The position numbers were made by a program, and so were the translations under genes. The notes under the pieces were generated by a model, which searched no databases, had not been told where the DNA came from, and saw only the letters and a list, made by a program, of their open reading frames with translations. From contig NZ_ML974133.1 of NCBI RefSeq assembly GCF_004143485.2, positions 124,001 through 188,000 on the forward strand: 64,000 nucleotides of DNA, given 5' to 3'. This DNA comes from Halorussus amylolyticus (lineage in GTDB: Archaea > Halobacteriota > Halobacteria > Halobacteriales > Haladaptataceae). This document shows, one piece after another, positions 18,181-26,761 of the stretch; within the stretch, counting starts at the first letter, position 1; every line of letters begins with the position of its first letter.

Positions 18181-18951
18181 ATGAGTACACGAAGCGCGGT
18201 CGCGCTCGGTCTCTCCGTAGTGGTCCTGCTGGCTGGCGTCGGGCCGGTCGCTGGCGGCGCTCCGACCGAGCGCGCGGTCGATGGCGAGACGGCAGTGGGC
18301 GCGGACGGGACGGGCGCGGACCGAATGGGCGCAAGCGCGGACGAGACCGATTCGGACGAAGCGGTAGACGACCGAGCGGCCCAGTACGAGGTGTCGCTCA
18401 GGAACGTCACCGTCGATACGTGGCTCCTCCGAAATTCGACGGTTCGGAACGCGACGGTCCGTGAGGTCCGCATCCGGAACGCCACGACGCCCGACGGGAC
18501 GAAAGAGAACGTGACGCTCCGGAACGTCACTGTCGGCGAGTTCGTCATCGACAGGGGACGACTCCGGAACGTGACCGCCCAGACGCTCGTGATTCGGAAC
18601 AAATCGATACTCGACGTGCCGGGCGGCGACTTCATCGACCCCGACGTTCGGGACCGAACCCTCGAACGCCACGTGACCAGAAATCAGACCGTCTCGGGCG
18701 TCGTCATCGACACGCTCGAAGTCGAGGCGGGCATCATGGGAGACAACGCCGCGTTCGGCGTAGAAGCCGACGACGCGGCCGAGTTCTCACCCGTCGCGGC
18801 CGAGAACGACCCCGACATCACGATAGAGAACGGGGCCGTCCGCGAGGCGCTCGTCAGAAACGGGACCGCGAACGACTGGTCGGTCGAGTCGATAGACGGA
18901 GACGCCGGGGACGACTCCGGACCCGAAAAGCGCGAGTCCGACAACAGATAG
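18181..18951 (+). CDS. Secreted pentapeptide-repeat-like protein crowded with N-glycosylation sites
   Basis: 256 residues with an N-terminal signal peptide (VALGLSVVVLLAGVGPVAGG). Residues ~70-160 show five-residue periodicity in units such as LRNVT, LRNST, VRNAT, IRNAT and IRNKS, as in a right-handed beta-helix of the pentapeptide class. Ten N-X-S/T sequons are present, eight of them inside that stretch, so Asn would recur at the same position of successive rungs. The C-terminus is acidic and hydrophilic with no membrane anchor. TTTATC (18149-18154) fits a TATA box for a near-leaderless transcript. Function unknown; extracellular location is inferred. Confidence 0.75.
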   Translation: MSTRSAVALGLSVVVLLAGVGPVAGGAPTERAVDGETAVGADGTGADRMGASADETDSDEAVDDRAAQYEVSLRNVTVDTWLLRNSTVRNATVREVRIRNATTPDGTKENVTLRNVTVGEFVIDRGRLRNVTAQTLVIRNKSILDVPGGDFIDPDVRDRTLERHVTRNQTVSGVVIDTLEVEAGIMGDNAAFGVEADDAAEFSPVAAENDPDITIENGAVREALVRNGTANDWSVESIDGDAGDDSGPEKRESDNR

Positions 18952-18990
18952 AGCGAACGACTTACCCCGGTCGCTCCCGAACCGGACGGT

Positions 18991-19812
18991 ATGTTCGGCG
19001 TCGTCACTCGAAACGAGGAGGAGTTGGAGTGGTCGGAGTTCGATTTGGGCTTCTACGAGGTCAAGGACGTGACCGGCCGGGCCGCCGAACCGGTCGAGTC
19101 CGGTGTGAACATGGTGTCGTGTTTCGGCGACAACGCCGCGGTCGATGCCAGCCCCGAACTCGCCCCACTCTCCGAAGACGGCGAGCGCGCCACCCGCGAC
19201 CGACCGTACTTCGACTGGGCGTACGTCTGTCCGACCCGCGAGGACTACCGCGAGGGCGTCCTCGAAATCGTCGCCGACTGCGCCGAAGTGAACCCCGACG
19301 TGCGACTCGACGACATCGGGTTCCCGCGCGCGGAGTACTGCTACTGCGACCGGTGCAACGAGCAGTTCGAAGAGAGCGAGTACGACGACCGCTTCGAGTG
19401 GCGCGCGAGCGTCATCACCGAGTTCGTCGCCGACGCCGCCGACCGGATTCCGGGCAAGACGTATCTCACGCTCTACCCCGACCCGTATCCGGGCCACCTC
19501 TCCGAGCGTGCCGGTCTCGACCTCGACGCCCTCGCCGAGTACGTGGACGAGTTCGTGGTCCCGCTGTACGACATGGCGTACTTGACCACCTACTGGCTCG
19601 AAGTCATCGCAAGCGGCTTCGAAGACGCGCTCGACGTGCCGTTCAGCATCGAACTCTACGCGGTAGACGTGGACATCGACTCGCTGATTCAGGCGACCGA
19701 AGTCGCCGATGCCTACGCCGACGACGTGTTCTTCGGCTACGACGCGAGCAACGCCCGCGCCGCGCTCCGGCGCTTCGAGGCCGAGGCGCGGGACGGCGTC
19801 TCTCACGGGTGA
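18991..19812 (+). CDS. Conserved haloarchaeal protein, TIM-barrel hydrolase-like
   Basis: 273 residues. The pattern of alternating strands and helices (DDIGFPRAEYCYCDRCNEQF, GKTYLTLYPDPYPGHL, DEFVVPLYDMAYLT, VPFSIELYAVDVDI) resembles the TIM barrels of glycoside-hydrolase-like proteins. The CYCDRC motif near residue 118 could hold a metal or structural zinc. No signal peptide, so it is probably cytoplasmic. I do not recognise a characterised relative; the fold assignment is inference. Confidence 0.7.
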   Translation: MFGVVTRNEEELEWSEFDLGFYEVKDVTGRAAEPVESGVNMVSCFGDNAAVDASPELAPLSEDGERATRDRPYFDWAYVCPTREDYREGVLEIVADCAEVNPDVRLDDIGFPRAEYCYCDRCNEQFEESEYDDRFEWRASVITEFVADAADRIPGKTYLTLYPDPYPGHLSERAGLDLDALAEYVDEFVVPLYDMAYLTTYWLEVIASGFEDALDVPFSIELYAVDVDIDSLIQATEVADAYADDVFFGYDASNARAALRRFEAEARDGVSHG

Positions 19813-19821
19813 GTCGCGGGG

Positions 19822-20142
19822 CTACTCCGGCGGGCGAATCTCGATTTCGCCGGTCGCGCTCACGGCGATTCGATGCTCGGCGAACGGGAACTCCACCGAC
19901 CCCGCTCGGCGCGGGTGTCCGGTGGACGTCGGCGCGAAGATGTCGTCGAGCGCGTCGGGGTCCACCGACTCGCGCAACTGCGGGAGGTCGAGCGCGTTGG
20001 TTTTCGTGATGGTGCCGACTGCGGCCACGACCACGATACTCAGCGCCTCGTCGGCGTCCCAATCGTACTGGGCGCGATAGACGCCCGCCGCGTCGTCGTG
20101 TTCGAGTTCCAGACCGTCCGGCAACCGTGTCGTGTCATCCAT
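19822..20142 (-). CDS. HalOD1 output-domain protein
   Basis: 106-residue stand-alone HalOD1 domain, a haloarchaeal signal-output module found alone or after response-regulator receivers. Visible features are YRAQYDWDADEALSIVVVAAVG, LPQLRESVDPDALDDIF, and a closing strand VEFPFAEHRIAVSATGEIEI. The start is placed at MDDTTRLPDG because longer frames upstream lack similarity and cross a strong hairpin. Molecular function of the domain is unknown. Confidence 0.85.
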   Translation of the reverse strand: MDDTTRLPDGLELEHDDAAGVYRAQYDWDADEALSIVVVAAVGTITKTNALDLPQLRESVDPDALDDIFAPTSTGHPRRAGSVEFPFAEHRIAVSATGEIEIRPPE

Positions 20143-20198
20143 TGGTATCTGTCGGTCGGTATCGACCGCCGCACTGGACGAGGACCACGACCGGACGA

Positions 20199-20235
20199 GA
20201 GGCCCCAATCGGGTCGGCGACCCGATTGGGGCCTC
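20199..20235. repeat. 17-bp perfect palindrome with GGC loop
   Basis: Arms 20199-20215 and 20219-20235 are exact reverse complements around a 3-nt loop. Flanking DNA adds CTGGACGAGG (20174-20183) matching CCTCGTCCAG (20232-20241), and a second 10-bp hairpin CGCTCGGGCG/CGCCCGAGCG lies near 20262-20294. It sits between two same-strand genes, so it could be a terminator for the NUDIX gene or a processing signal. Confidence 0.85.
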
Positions 20236-20378
20236 GTCCAGAGTCGTCCGGCGAATTTCACCGCTCGGGCGAGGAGTATTTCCCCGCCCGAGCGAGGAAG
20301 TCGATACCGCGCGTTGACATTGATTGTACGTCCGGCGCGTAGATAAAACCCGACCTTCGTTGCGATTTCGAGCGGGAG

Positions 20379-20939
20379 TCAGTCGAACGCCCGCTCGCGC
20401 CACGCCCGCAGGTCCTCGCGGTCGCGGGTGTTCTCGGGGAGGTCGTCGAACCACTGCGCGTCGGTGATTTCGCCGTCCGGGTCCGCGACGGTGGTCGCGG
20501 TCGTCTCGGCCCGCGCCTCGAACAGCGGCAGGACCCCCCACGTCGAGTAGTCGTCGCACTCGACCGCGACCCGAATCGACATCGCGAGTCCGTCGTACGT
20601 CGCCTCGATGCCGGCTTCCTCGCGGAGTTCGCGCTCGGCGGCCTCGCGGAACGACTCGCCCGACCGAATCCCGCCGCCGGGGACGACCCACATCTCGACG
20701 CCCTCGTGCCAGACCAACAGGAGTTCGCCCGAGTCGCGGTACACCACCGAGTGCGCGCCGAACGGCGCGCCCGTCTCGCTGATTCGGTCGGCGAGCGTCC
20801 GGAACCGCCGCCGGGAAACTCGGTGTCTGTGATTTCGTTCGAGGAAGTCGGCGTGCCCCTCGACGAGACTGTGATACGTCTGCTCGGCCTGCTGTTCGGC
20901 CCGCGTGGCGAGGTACCAGAGGTCGTCGAGCGTCGTCAT
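20379..20939 (-). CDS. NUDIX hydrolase
   Basis: 186 residues. The NUDIX box is intact: GGGIRSGESFREAAEREL followed by REEAGIE. An N-terminal helical region of ~55 residues precedes the NUDIX fold, a layout common in haloarchaeal NUDIX proteins. Substrate cannot be told from sequence; candidates are nucleoside diphosphate derivatives or oxidised nucleotides. Confidence 0.92.
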   Translation of the reverse strand: MTTLDDLWYLATRAEQQAEQTYHSLVEGHADFLERNHRHRVSRRRFRTLADRISETGAPFGAHSVVYRDSGELLLVWHEGVEMWVVPGGGIRSGESFREAAERELREEAGIEATYDGLAMSIRVAVECDDYSTWGVLPLFEARAETTATTVADPDGEITDAQWFDDLPENTRDREDLRAWRERAFD

Positions 20940-21101
20940 CGCCCCGGAGTCGCGGGCGGGTCGGCCGGAAGCGATTGGAGAGCGGACAGCAGATGCGTGG
21001 GAGGGGTACTCATAATCCGAGGGTTTGTCCGGCCGTCCGAATAAGCCTTCGGTCGCACTAATCGAGTTCGGCCATCGCTGTCGGGGTTTTACTCGGGCAG
21101 C

Positions 21102-21765
21102 TCATCTGACGAGCGCCGCGTCCACGAGCGCCCGCTCTGCCTTCCGGAGCAACGCCGACGCCGTACTCTCGGTGCAGTCGAGTTCGGCAGCCACGTCCGC
21201 CAGTTCGGCCTCGCGCGGCACGTGGTAATACCCGAGGTTGCGGGCTACCTCGATAGCCTCGAACTGCCGCATCGTCAACCGGCCGGCGAGCGACCCCGCG
21301 AGATGTCGGTGTTCGCCCACGCGGTCAACCTCGACTTCGACCGCACTCGGGAAGTCCGCGACGACCCGCCGAAGTTCCTCAGGGTCCCCGAGAACCGTCA
21401 GCGCGATAGCTCCGTCCGGCCCGAACACCATCGGCGGGACGAGGACGATTCGCCGCCCGGCCATCGCCTCGCGCCACGCCCGGTCCTCGGGGCGAAGTTC
21501 CATAGTGACGTAGGCGTAGAAGGTGTGGTCGTCCACCGGCGTGAGGTCGAACGAACGAACGAACCGCGTCAACAGCGCCGATAGCCTCCCGGACTGCGTC
21601 GATATCGCCGACGACCAGCGAGAGGAAATAATCGACGCCTTCCTCCTCGTGAGTGTGCCACGACAGAAGTTCTTCACGCTCGAAGTCGTCGCCGGGCGCG
21701 ACGCCCTTGGGGACTGACAGTCGCATTTCCGGCGGAAGCCGGATGGTCACGTCGAGAGATTTCAC
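21102..21765 (-). pseudogene. Bat-like HTH regulator (HTH_10 family), frameshifted
   Basis: The N-terminal third (from MKSLDVTIRLPPEMRLSVP) and the remainder (from SFDLTPVDDHTFYAYV to the C-terminal HTH) lie in different frames. They meet at four tandem TTCG units (CGAA x4 on the plus strand, 21548-21563). With three units, one frame would encode 219 residues, the normal length, reading AVDAVRSFDLTP across the joint. The C-terminal HTH (LTMRQFEAIEVARNLGYYHV, then VAAELDCTESTASALLRKAE) is intact. Relatives are transcription regulators resembling Bat. It faces the P450 gene across a short divergent promoter, which suggests control of that gene if functional. Confidence 0.85.
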
Positions 21766-21784
21766 GCGTCAACGAGGTGACTCG

Positions 21785-21796
21785 ATATATAAAAAG
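21785..21796 (+). promoter_or_regulatory. TATA box of the P450 gene
   Basis: ATATATAAAAAG is a strong archaeal TATA element. It would start transcription near 21815-21822, leaving a ~30-nt leader before ATG 21849. It also rules out the in-frame codon at 21777 as the start of the P450 gene. Confidence 0.7.
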
Positions 21797-21848
21797 CCTC
21801 AGTGCTTCGCGGCAACGGGGAGGCGGCACCCGCCCCAACGTTCATTCG

Positions 21849-23303
21849 ATGACACTACTCGACCGCGCTGACGGTGAGAGCGCACGGCCAAGCGAACAAA
21901 CCGACGACGGAACGGTAGCCGACTTCCCGCCCGGCCCGTCCGGACTCCCGGTCGTCGGTTCGACCATCGCGGTCGGACGCGACGGAGTCGGGTTCAGCGA
22001 TTCCATCGCATCACACGGCGACCTCGTCTCCTACAGCGCCTTCGGTCGGGATATCGTCGCCGTCTTCGACCCCCAGGTGGTCGAGACGGTGCTGGTCTCG
22101 AACAACGACGCGTTCGAGAAGGGCGAGTTCGAGATGGCGTTCGGCGACCTCATCGCACCGGAGGGGGTCGCGTTCACGGAGGGCGAGCGCTGGCGACGCC
22201 AACGGACCGCGCTCCAGTCGGCGTTCACTCCCGAGCGCATAGAGAGCTACGCCGACGAGATGGTCACCGGAACCGCCGCGATGGCCGACAACTGGGCCGA
22301 CGGCGAAGTGGTCGAACTCAGTGACGCCTTCGCCACGCTGACGCTTCGAATTCTGACGCGAGCGCTGTTCGACCTCGACTTCGACGCCGAGCGCGGTGTC
22401 GTCGTCCGCGAAGCCACCCGAGCGCTCGGCACCGTGATGGACCGATTCGGCCTGCTCTCGTTCCTTCCGAACTGGGTTCCGACGAGGACCGAGCGCCGGT
22501 ACGAGCGAGCGATGGCCGACCTCGGCGACCTCGTAGACGCGTTGATAGCGGAACGCCGCGACGATGTCGCACCCAACGCGACAGACGCTGCACCCGATGA
22601 CGAACCCCGAGCGGGCGCCGACCGCGACGACTTACTCTCGTTGCTCGTCGCCGCTACGGACGCCGACGAGACCGGCATGGACCCCGAGGCGGTTCGCGAC
22701 CAACTCGTGACCTTCCTCTTTGCGGGCCACGAGACGACTTCGACCGCGCTGACCTACACGTGCTGGCTTCTCGTGGGACATCCGGATGTGCGCGAGCGCC
22801 TCAACGCCGAACTCGACGCGGTGCTGGGCAGTCGGGACCCGACCTTCCGAGACGTGTCGTCGCTCGACTACACTGAGCAGGTGATTCGCGAAGCGCTGCG
22901 CCTGTACCCGCCGGTCTACTCGCTCTATCGCCAGCCGAGGGAGGATACCGTTCTTGACGGCTATCGAATCCCAGCGGACACGACGCTTCAGCTTGCAACC
23001 TACAACGTTCAGCGCGACCAGCGCTGGTGGGACGACCCTGAAGCGTTCCGGCCCGAGCGGTGGGACGCCGAGGTTCGAGGAAGCAACGAGAGCGACCGCC
23101 CCGAATACGCATACTTCCCGTTCGGCGGCGGGCCGCGTCACTGCATCGGCATGCGATTCGCGATGATGGAACTTCAATTGGTGCTGGCGACGCTCGCCCA
23201 ACGAGTCGCGTTCGAACGAGTCACCGAAGCGCTGAACCCCTCGATGGGGCTGACGCTGGACCCTGGACCGGTGAAAGTACGAGTGTCGAAGAAGGGGGCG
23301 TAG
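21849..23303 (+). CDS. Cytochrome P450 (1)
   Basis: 484-residue haem-thiolate monooxygenase. Motifs: I-helix AGHETTSTAL, the ExxR pair in REALRLYPP, a PERF-like FRPERW, and the haem loop FPFGGGPRHCIG with Cys432 as axial ligand. There is no membrane anchor, so it is soluble. The start follows from the TATA box position. A second P450 lies at 36269-37660. Redox partner and substrate are not evident from neighbours; haloarchaeal P450s of this class are often suspected of carotenoid or fatty-acid oxidation, which is only a guess here. Confidence 0.95.
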   Translation: MTLLDRADGESARPSEQTDDGTVADFPPGPSGLPVVGSTIAVGRDGVGFSDSIASHGDLVSYSAFGRDIVAVFDPQVVETVLVSNNDAFEKGEFEMAFGDLIAPEGVAFTEGERWRRQRTALQSAFTPERIESYADEMVTGTAAMADNWADGEVVELSDAFATLTLRILTRALFDLDFDAERGVVVREATRALGTVMDRFGLLSFLPNWVPTRTERRYERAMADLGDLVDALIAERRDDVAPNATDAAPDDEPRAGADRDDLLSLLVAATDADETGMDPEAVRDQLVTFLFAGHETTSTALTYTCWLLVGHPDVRERLNAELDAVLGSRDPTFRDVSSLDYTEQVIREALRLYPPVYSLYRQPREDTVLDGYRIPADTTLQLATYNVQRDQRWWDDPEAFRPERWDAEVRGSNESDRPEYAYFPFGGGPRHCIGMRFAMMELQLVLATLAQRVAFERVTEALNPSMGLTLDPGPVKVRVSKKGA

Positions 23304-23307
23304 CCGG

Positions 23308-23565
23308 TCAGAACCGGTCGGTTCGGCCCGACGCGGTCCACGCGTCCGTGGGCGCGTCCGCGGGCACCCGCCCCGCCCGCCCCTGCAAACCCCGGAGTCG
23401 CCCCGCGAACGACCACCGCTTGCCGCCCCACGATTCTTCGCGGTCGCTCTCTGCGGCGGCCGCGGCGGCCTCCTGCGCTCTCAGGTGTGCGCCGATTGCG
23501 GCCGCGATGGCGGCGGCCTCCTCGTCGGTGGCGTCGTCGGGAATCCGAATATTCGGGTCGGCCAT
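23308..23565 (-). CDS. pccX: Acyl-CoA carboxylase small subunit, PccX-like
   Basis: 85-residue protein resembling the epsilon-type small subunit of acyl-CoA carboxylases. It has [15 protein letters not shown], an Ala-rich linker, then a Trp-containing tail ([18 protein letters not shown]). In Haloferax mediterranei a small subunit, PccX, is required for propionyl-CoA carboxylase and is encoded beside pccB, as here. The start is placed at [10 protein letters not shown], 4 bp past the pccB stop; a longer start would overlap pccB by 20 bp. Confidence 0.8.
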   Translation of the reverse strand: MADPNIRIPDDATDEEAAAIAAAIGAHLRAQEAAAAAAESDREESWGGKRWSFAGRLRGLQGRAGRVPADAPTDAWTASGRTDRF

Positions 23566-23569
23566 CGGC

Positions 23570-25120
23570 TCAGAGCGGGATGTTGCCATGCTTCTTGTCC
23601 GGCTGTTCGTCGCGCTTGCTCGCGAGCATTTCGAGGTCGTCGATGAGTCGCGGGCGGGTGTTCTGGGGTTCGAGCACGTCGTCCACGAAACCGCGGTCCG
23701 CGGCGGTGTAGGGGTTGGCGAACTCCTCGCGGTACTCGTCGATGAGTTCCTCGCGGCGGGCCTCGGTGTCGTCGGCCGCCGCGAGTTCGTCGCTGTAGAG
23801 GATGTTGACCGCGCCCTTCGGTCCCATCACCGCGATTTCGGCGGTCGGCCACGCGTAGTTCACGTCCGCGCCGATGTGCTTGGATGCCATCACGTCGTAG
23901 GCTCCGCCGTAGGCCTTCCGGGTGATGACCGTGAGCAGGGGCACCGTGGCCTCCGAGTAGGCGTACAGAAGCTTCGCGCCGTGTCGGATGATGCCGCCGT
24001 GTTCCTGGTCGGTGCCGGGCATGAAGCCGGGCACGTCTACGAAGGTCAGAATGGGGACGTTGAACGAGTCGCAGAACCGCACGAACCGGGCGGCCTTCTC
24101 GGAGGCCTCGATGTCGAGCGTCCCGGCATTGACTCGGGGTTGGTTCGCCACGACGCCGATAGAGCGCCCGTCGAGTCGCGCGAAGCCGATGACGATGTTC
24201 TTGGCGTAGCCCTCTTGGACCTCGAAGAACGAATCTTCGTCCGCGACACCGCCGATGACCCGAGTCATGTCGTAGGGCTTTTTCGGCTGGTCGGGAACCA
24301 CGGATTTCAGTTCCTCGTCGCGTCGCTCGGGGTCGTCCCACGGTTCGACGCGGGGCGGATCCTCGACGTTGTTCTGCGGGACGTACGACAGCAGGCGGCG
24401 GATGTCGTCCAGCGCCTCCTTCTCGTCGGCCTCCGAGAAGTGGGCGACTCCGCTCGTGGACTCGTGGGTCTTCGCGCCGCCCAGTTCCTCGAACGACACC
24501 TGCTCGCCCGTCACCGTCTCGATGACGTCCGGGCCGGTGATGAACATGTGGCTGGTGTCGTTCACCATGAAGATGAAGTCCGTGATGGCGGGCGAGTAAA
24601 CAGCACCGCCCGCGCACGGACCCATGATGGCCGAAATCTGGGGGATAACTCCGGAGGCTTCCGTATTTCTGCGGAAGATTTCGGCGTAGCCCGCGAGCGA
24701 CGAGACGCCCTCCTGAATTCTGGCTCCCGCTGAGTCGTTCAGGCCGATGACCGGTGCGCCGACCTCCATTGCCTTGTCCATCACCTTACAGACTTTCTCG
24801 GCGAACACCTCGCCGAGCGACCCGCCGAAGACGGTGAAGTCGTGGGCGAACACGAACGTCTTCCGGCCGTTGACCTCGCCGTAGCCCGTCACCACGCCGT
24901 CGCCCTTGATTTGCTTTTCCTCCATCCCGAAGTTGTGGCTCCGGTGAGTCCGGAGTTGGTCGAACTCGTTGAAGGTGTCGTCGTCGAGGAAGTAGTCGAT
25001 GCGCTCGCGCGCGGTCATCTTGCCCTTGTCGTGCTGGGACTCGATGCGGTCTTCCCCGCCGCCCTTCAGCGCCTCCTCGCGGAGTTTCCGGAGTTCGTCT
25101 ACTTTGTCCTCCATCGTCAT
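23570..25120 (-). CDS. pccB: Propionyl/acetyl-CoA carboxylase carboxyltransferase subunit
   Basis: 516-residue carboxyltransferase subunit that moves the carboxyl group from biotin to propionyl-CoA (methylmalonyl-CoA path) or acetyl-CoA. Signatures: [62 protein letters not shown] and the tail [20 protein letters not shown]. The biotin carboxylase/carrier subunit is not in the window and must be encoded elsewhere. It forms an operon with pccX. Confidence 0.95.
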   Translation of the reverse strand: MTMEDKVDELRKLREEALKGGGEDRIESQHDKGKMTARERIDYFLDDDTFNEFDQLRTHRSHNFGMEEKQIKGDGVVTGYGEVNGRKTFVFAHDFTVFGGSLGEVFAEKVCKVMDKAMEVGAPVIGLNDSAGARIQEGVSSLAGYAEIFRRNTEASGVIPQISAIMGPCAGGAVYSPAITDFIFMVNDTSHMFITGPDVIETVTGEQVSFEELGGAKTHESTSGVAHFSEADEKEALDDIRRLLSYVPQNNVEDPPRVEPWDDPERRDEELKSVVPDQPKKPYDMTRVIGGVADEDSFFEVQEGYAKNIVIGFARLDGRSIGVVANQPRVNAGTLDIEASEKAARFVRFCDSFNVPILTFVDVPGFMPGTDQEHGGIIRHGAKLLYAYSEATVPLLTVITRKAYGGAYDVMASKHIGADVNYAWPTAEIAVMGPKGAVNILYSDELAAADDTEARREELIDEYREEFANPYTAADRGFVDDVLEPQNTRPRLIDDLEMLASKRDEQPDKKHGNIPL

Positions 25121-25230
25121 GGTCGTCCGTCCCTCCGATGGCTACTCATTGAACGAGTAGAGGGCCACGAGGCGGAAAAAATTTCCTAAAATGAAGTTCG
25201 ACGCGCGTCGAATTTCGACCGTTTTTGCGA

Positions 25231-25257
25231 GGAGCGGTCGCCGGAGGCGACCGCTCC
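25231..25257. repeat. 12-bp perfect palindrome with GGA loop, possible terminator
   Basis: GGAGCGGTCGCC-GGA-GGCGACCGCTCC lies between the pccB promoter and the end of the NSS transporter gene, 30 bp downstream of a TTTTT tract on the plus strand. It may mark a transcript end, though archaeal termination mainly uses T-runs. Confidence 0.6.
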
Positions 25258-25287
25258 GAGATACTGCTACCTCGGAACACCGTCGGC

Positions 25288-26622
25288 TCAGAACACCGAC
25301 ACGCCCGCGAGCGCGAGCAGATTCAGCGCGAGCGTGGCGAGTAAGAACAGCGGCAGAATCGTCCGCACGCTCCAGAGCCACGCCGGGCCGAGCGACTTCG
25401 TGGCCCGTCCCGCGCCGGAGTCGAACTCCGCGAGCGCGTCCCTGCCGAGGACCCACCCGACGAACACGAGGAACCCGGCGAGCCCGGCCGTCAGCATCAG
25501 GTCCACGAGCGGGCCGGAGACGAAGGTGAACAGGCCGGGATTCAGCGCGTTCACGCTCCCGGTCAGCAGGACGAGACCCGCGAGTCCGAGGGTCGCACTC
25601 CGTCGAGATGCACCGTGTTCGTCCACGAGGTATGCGACCGGAATTTCGAGCATGCTAATCGACGACGACAGCGCCGCGAGCGCGATGACGCCGAAGAAGA
25701 GGACCGCGAGGACCTCGCCGAACGGGACCTGCGAGAACGCGCCCGCGATGCTCACGAACAGCGCGCCGGGACCGCCGCCCGCCGCCGGGCCGGTGAGTTC
25801 GCCGAACGTCGCGAACAGGAGCGGGAAGACGACCAAGCCCGCGAGGACGCCGACGCCGGTGTTCAGCACGGCGATGGCGGCCCCGTCGAACGCGAGGTCG
25901 TGGTCGTCGCCGAGGTAGGAGGCGTAGGTAATCATCGTTCCGACGCCCAGCGAGAGCGTGAAGAGCGCCTGTCCCGCGGCCGCGCCCACCACGTCGGCGA
26001 AGTTGTCCTGCAGGTACGCGGCATCGAAGTCGAGGTAGAACGACAGGCCCGCGCCCGCGCCCGGTTGCGAGACCGCCCACGCCGCGAGCGCGACGAGCAG
26101 GACGACGATTGCTGGCATCATCACCTTCGTCGCCTTCTCGATACCGTCTCGGACCCCGCCGAGGACGATGAGCGCGGTCAGGCCGAGGAACGCGACGTGG
26201 TATCCGACTGCGGAAGCGCCGAAGTCGATAGCTTCGAAGTACGCGCCGGGCGACCCGAAGTACGACCCGGTGAAGCTCGCGAGGAAGTACCGGAGAATCC
26301 ACCCGCCGACGACGCTGTAGAACGACAGCAGGACGATTCCGGTCACAACGCCGAACAGGCCGACCGCGCCCCACGACTTCGACCCGGACAGCCGATAGAG
26401 CGCGCCAGCGGGGTTTCGCTGCGAGCGCCGCCCGATGACGAACTCCGCGAGGAGTCCCGGAACCCCGACCAGCAGGATGATTGCGAGATACACCACCAGA
26501 AACGCGCTCCCGCCGTTCTCGGCGGTCATCCACGGGAAGCGCCAGATGTTGCCCAGTCCGACCGCGCTCCCGACCGCCGCGAGGATGAAGCCGACGCGGG
26601 TGTGCCACGATTCGCGTGTCAT
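25288..26622 (-). CDS. Sodium-dependent transporter, NSS/SNF family (1)
   Basis: 444-residue secondary transporter with the LeuT-type fold of about 11-12 membrane helices. The N-terminal signature GSAVGLGNIWRFPW forms the Na+/substrate site in TM1. Prokaryotic NSS members take up amino acids. A paralogue lies directly upstream (26762-28105), separated by 139 bp, so the pair arose by duplication. The substrate is not predictable; branched-chain or aromatic amino acids are typical. Confidence 0.94.
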   Translation of the reverse strand: MTRESWHTRVGFILAAVGSAVGLGNIWRFPWMTAENGGSAFLVVYLAIILLVGVPGLLAEFVIGRRSQRNPAGALYRLSGSKSWGAVGLFGVVTGIVLLSFYSVVGGWILRYFLASFTGSYFGSPGAYFEAIDFGASAVGYHVAFLGLTALIVLGGVRDGIEKATKVMMPAIVVLLVALAAWAVSQPGAGAGLSFYLDFDAAYLQDNFADVVGAAAGQALFTLSLGVGTMITYASYLGDDHDLAFDGAAIAVLNTGVGVLAGLVVFPLLFATFGELTGPAAGGGPGALFVSIAGAFSQVPFGEVLAVLFFGVIALAALSSSISMLEIPVAYLVDEHGASRRSATLGLAGLVLLTGSVNALNPGLFTFVSGPLVDLMLTAGLAGFLVFVGWVLGRDALAEFDSGAGRATKSLGPAWLWSVRTILPLFLLATLALNLLALAGVSVF

Positions 26623-26761
26623 TGGAAACCACTCGCCAATCCCGGCGTAAGAGGGTTTCGAACCGAGGAACCGTCAATCGGCTACAATCACGACGTAAAT
26701 CGACTGAAAGACCATTATGGACTCTCTGACGAGACGGAAAATTAGTCGGCGGCGTCGATTC

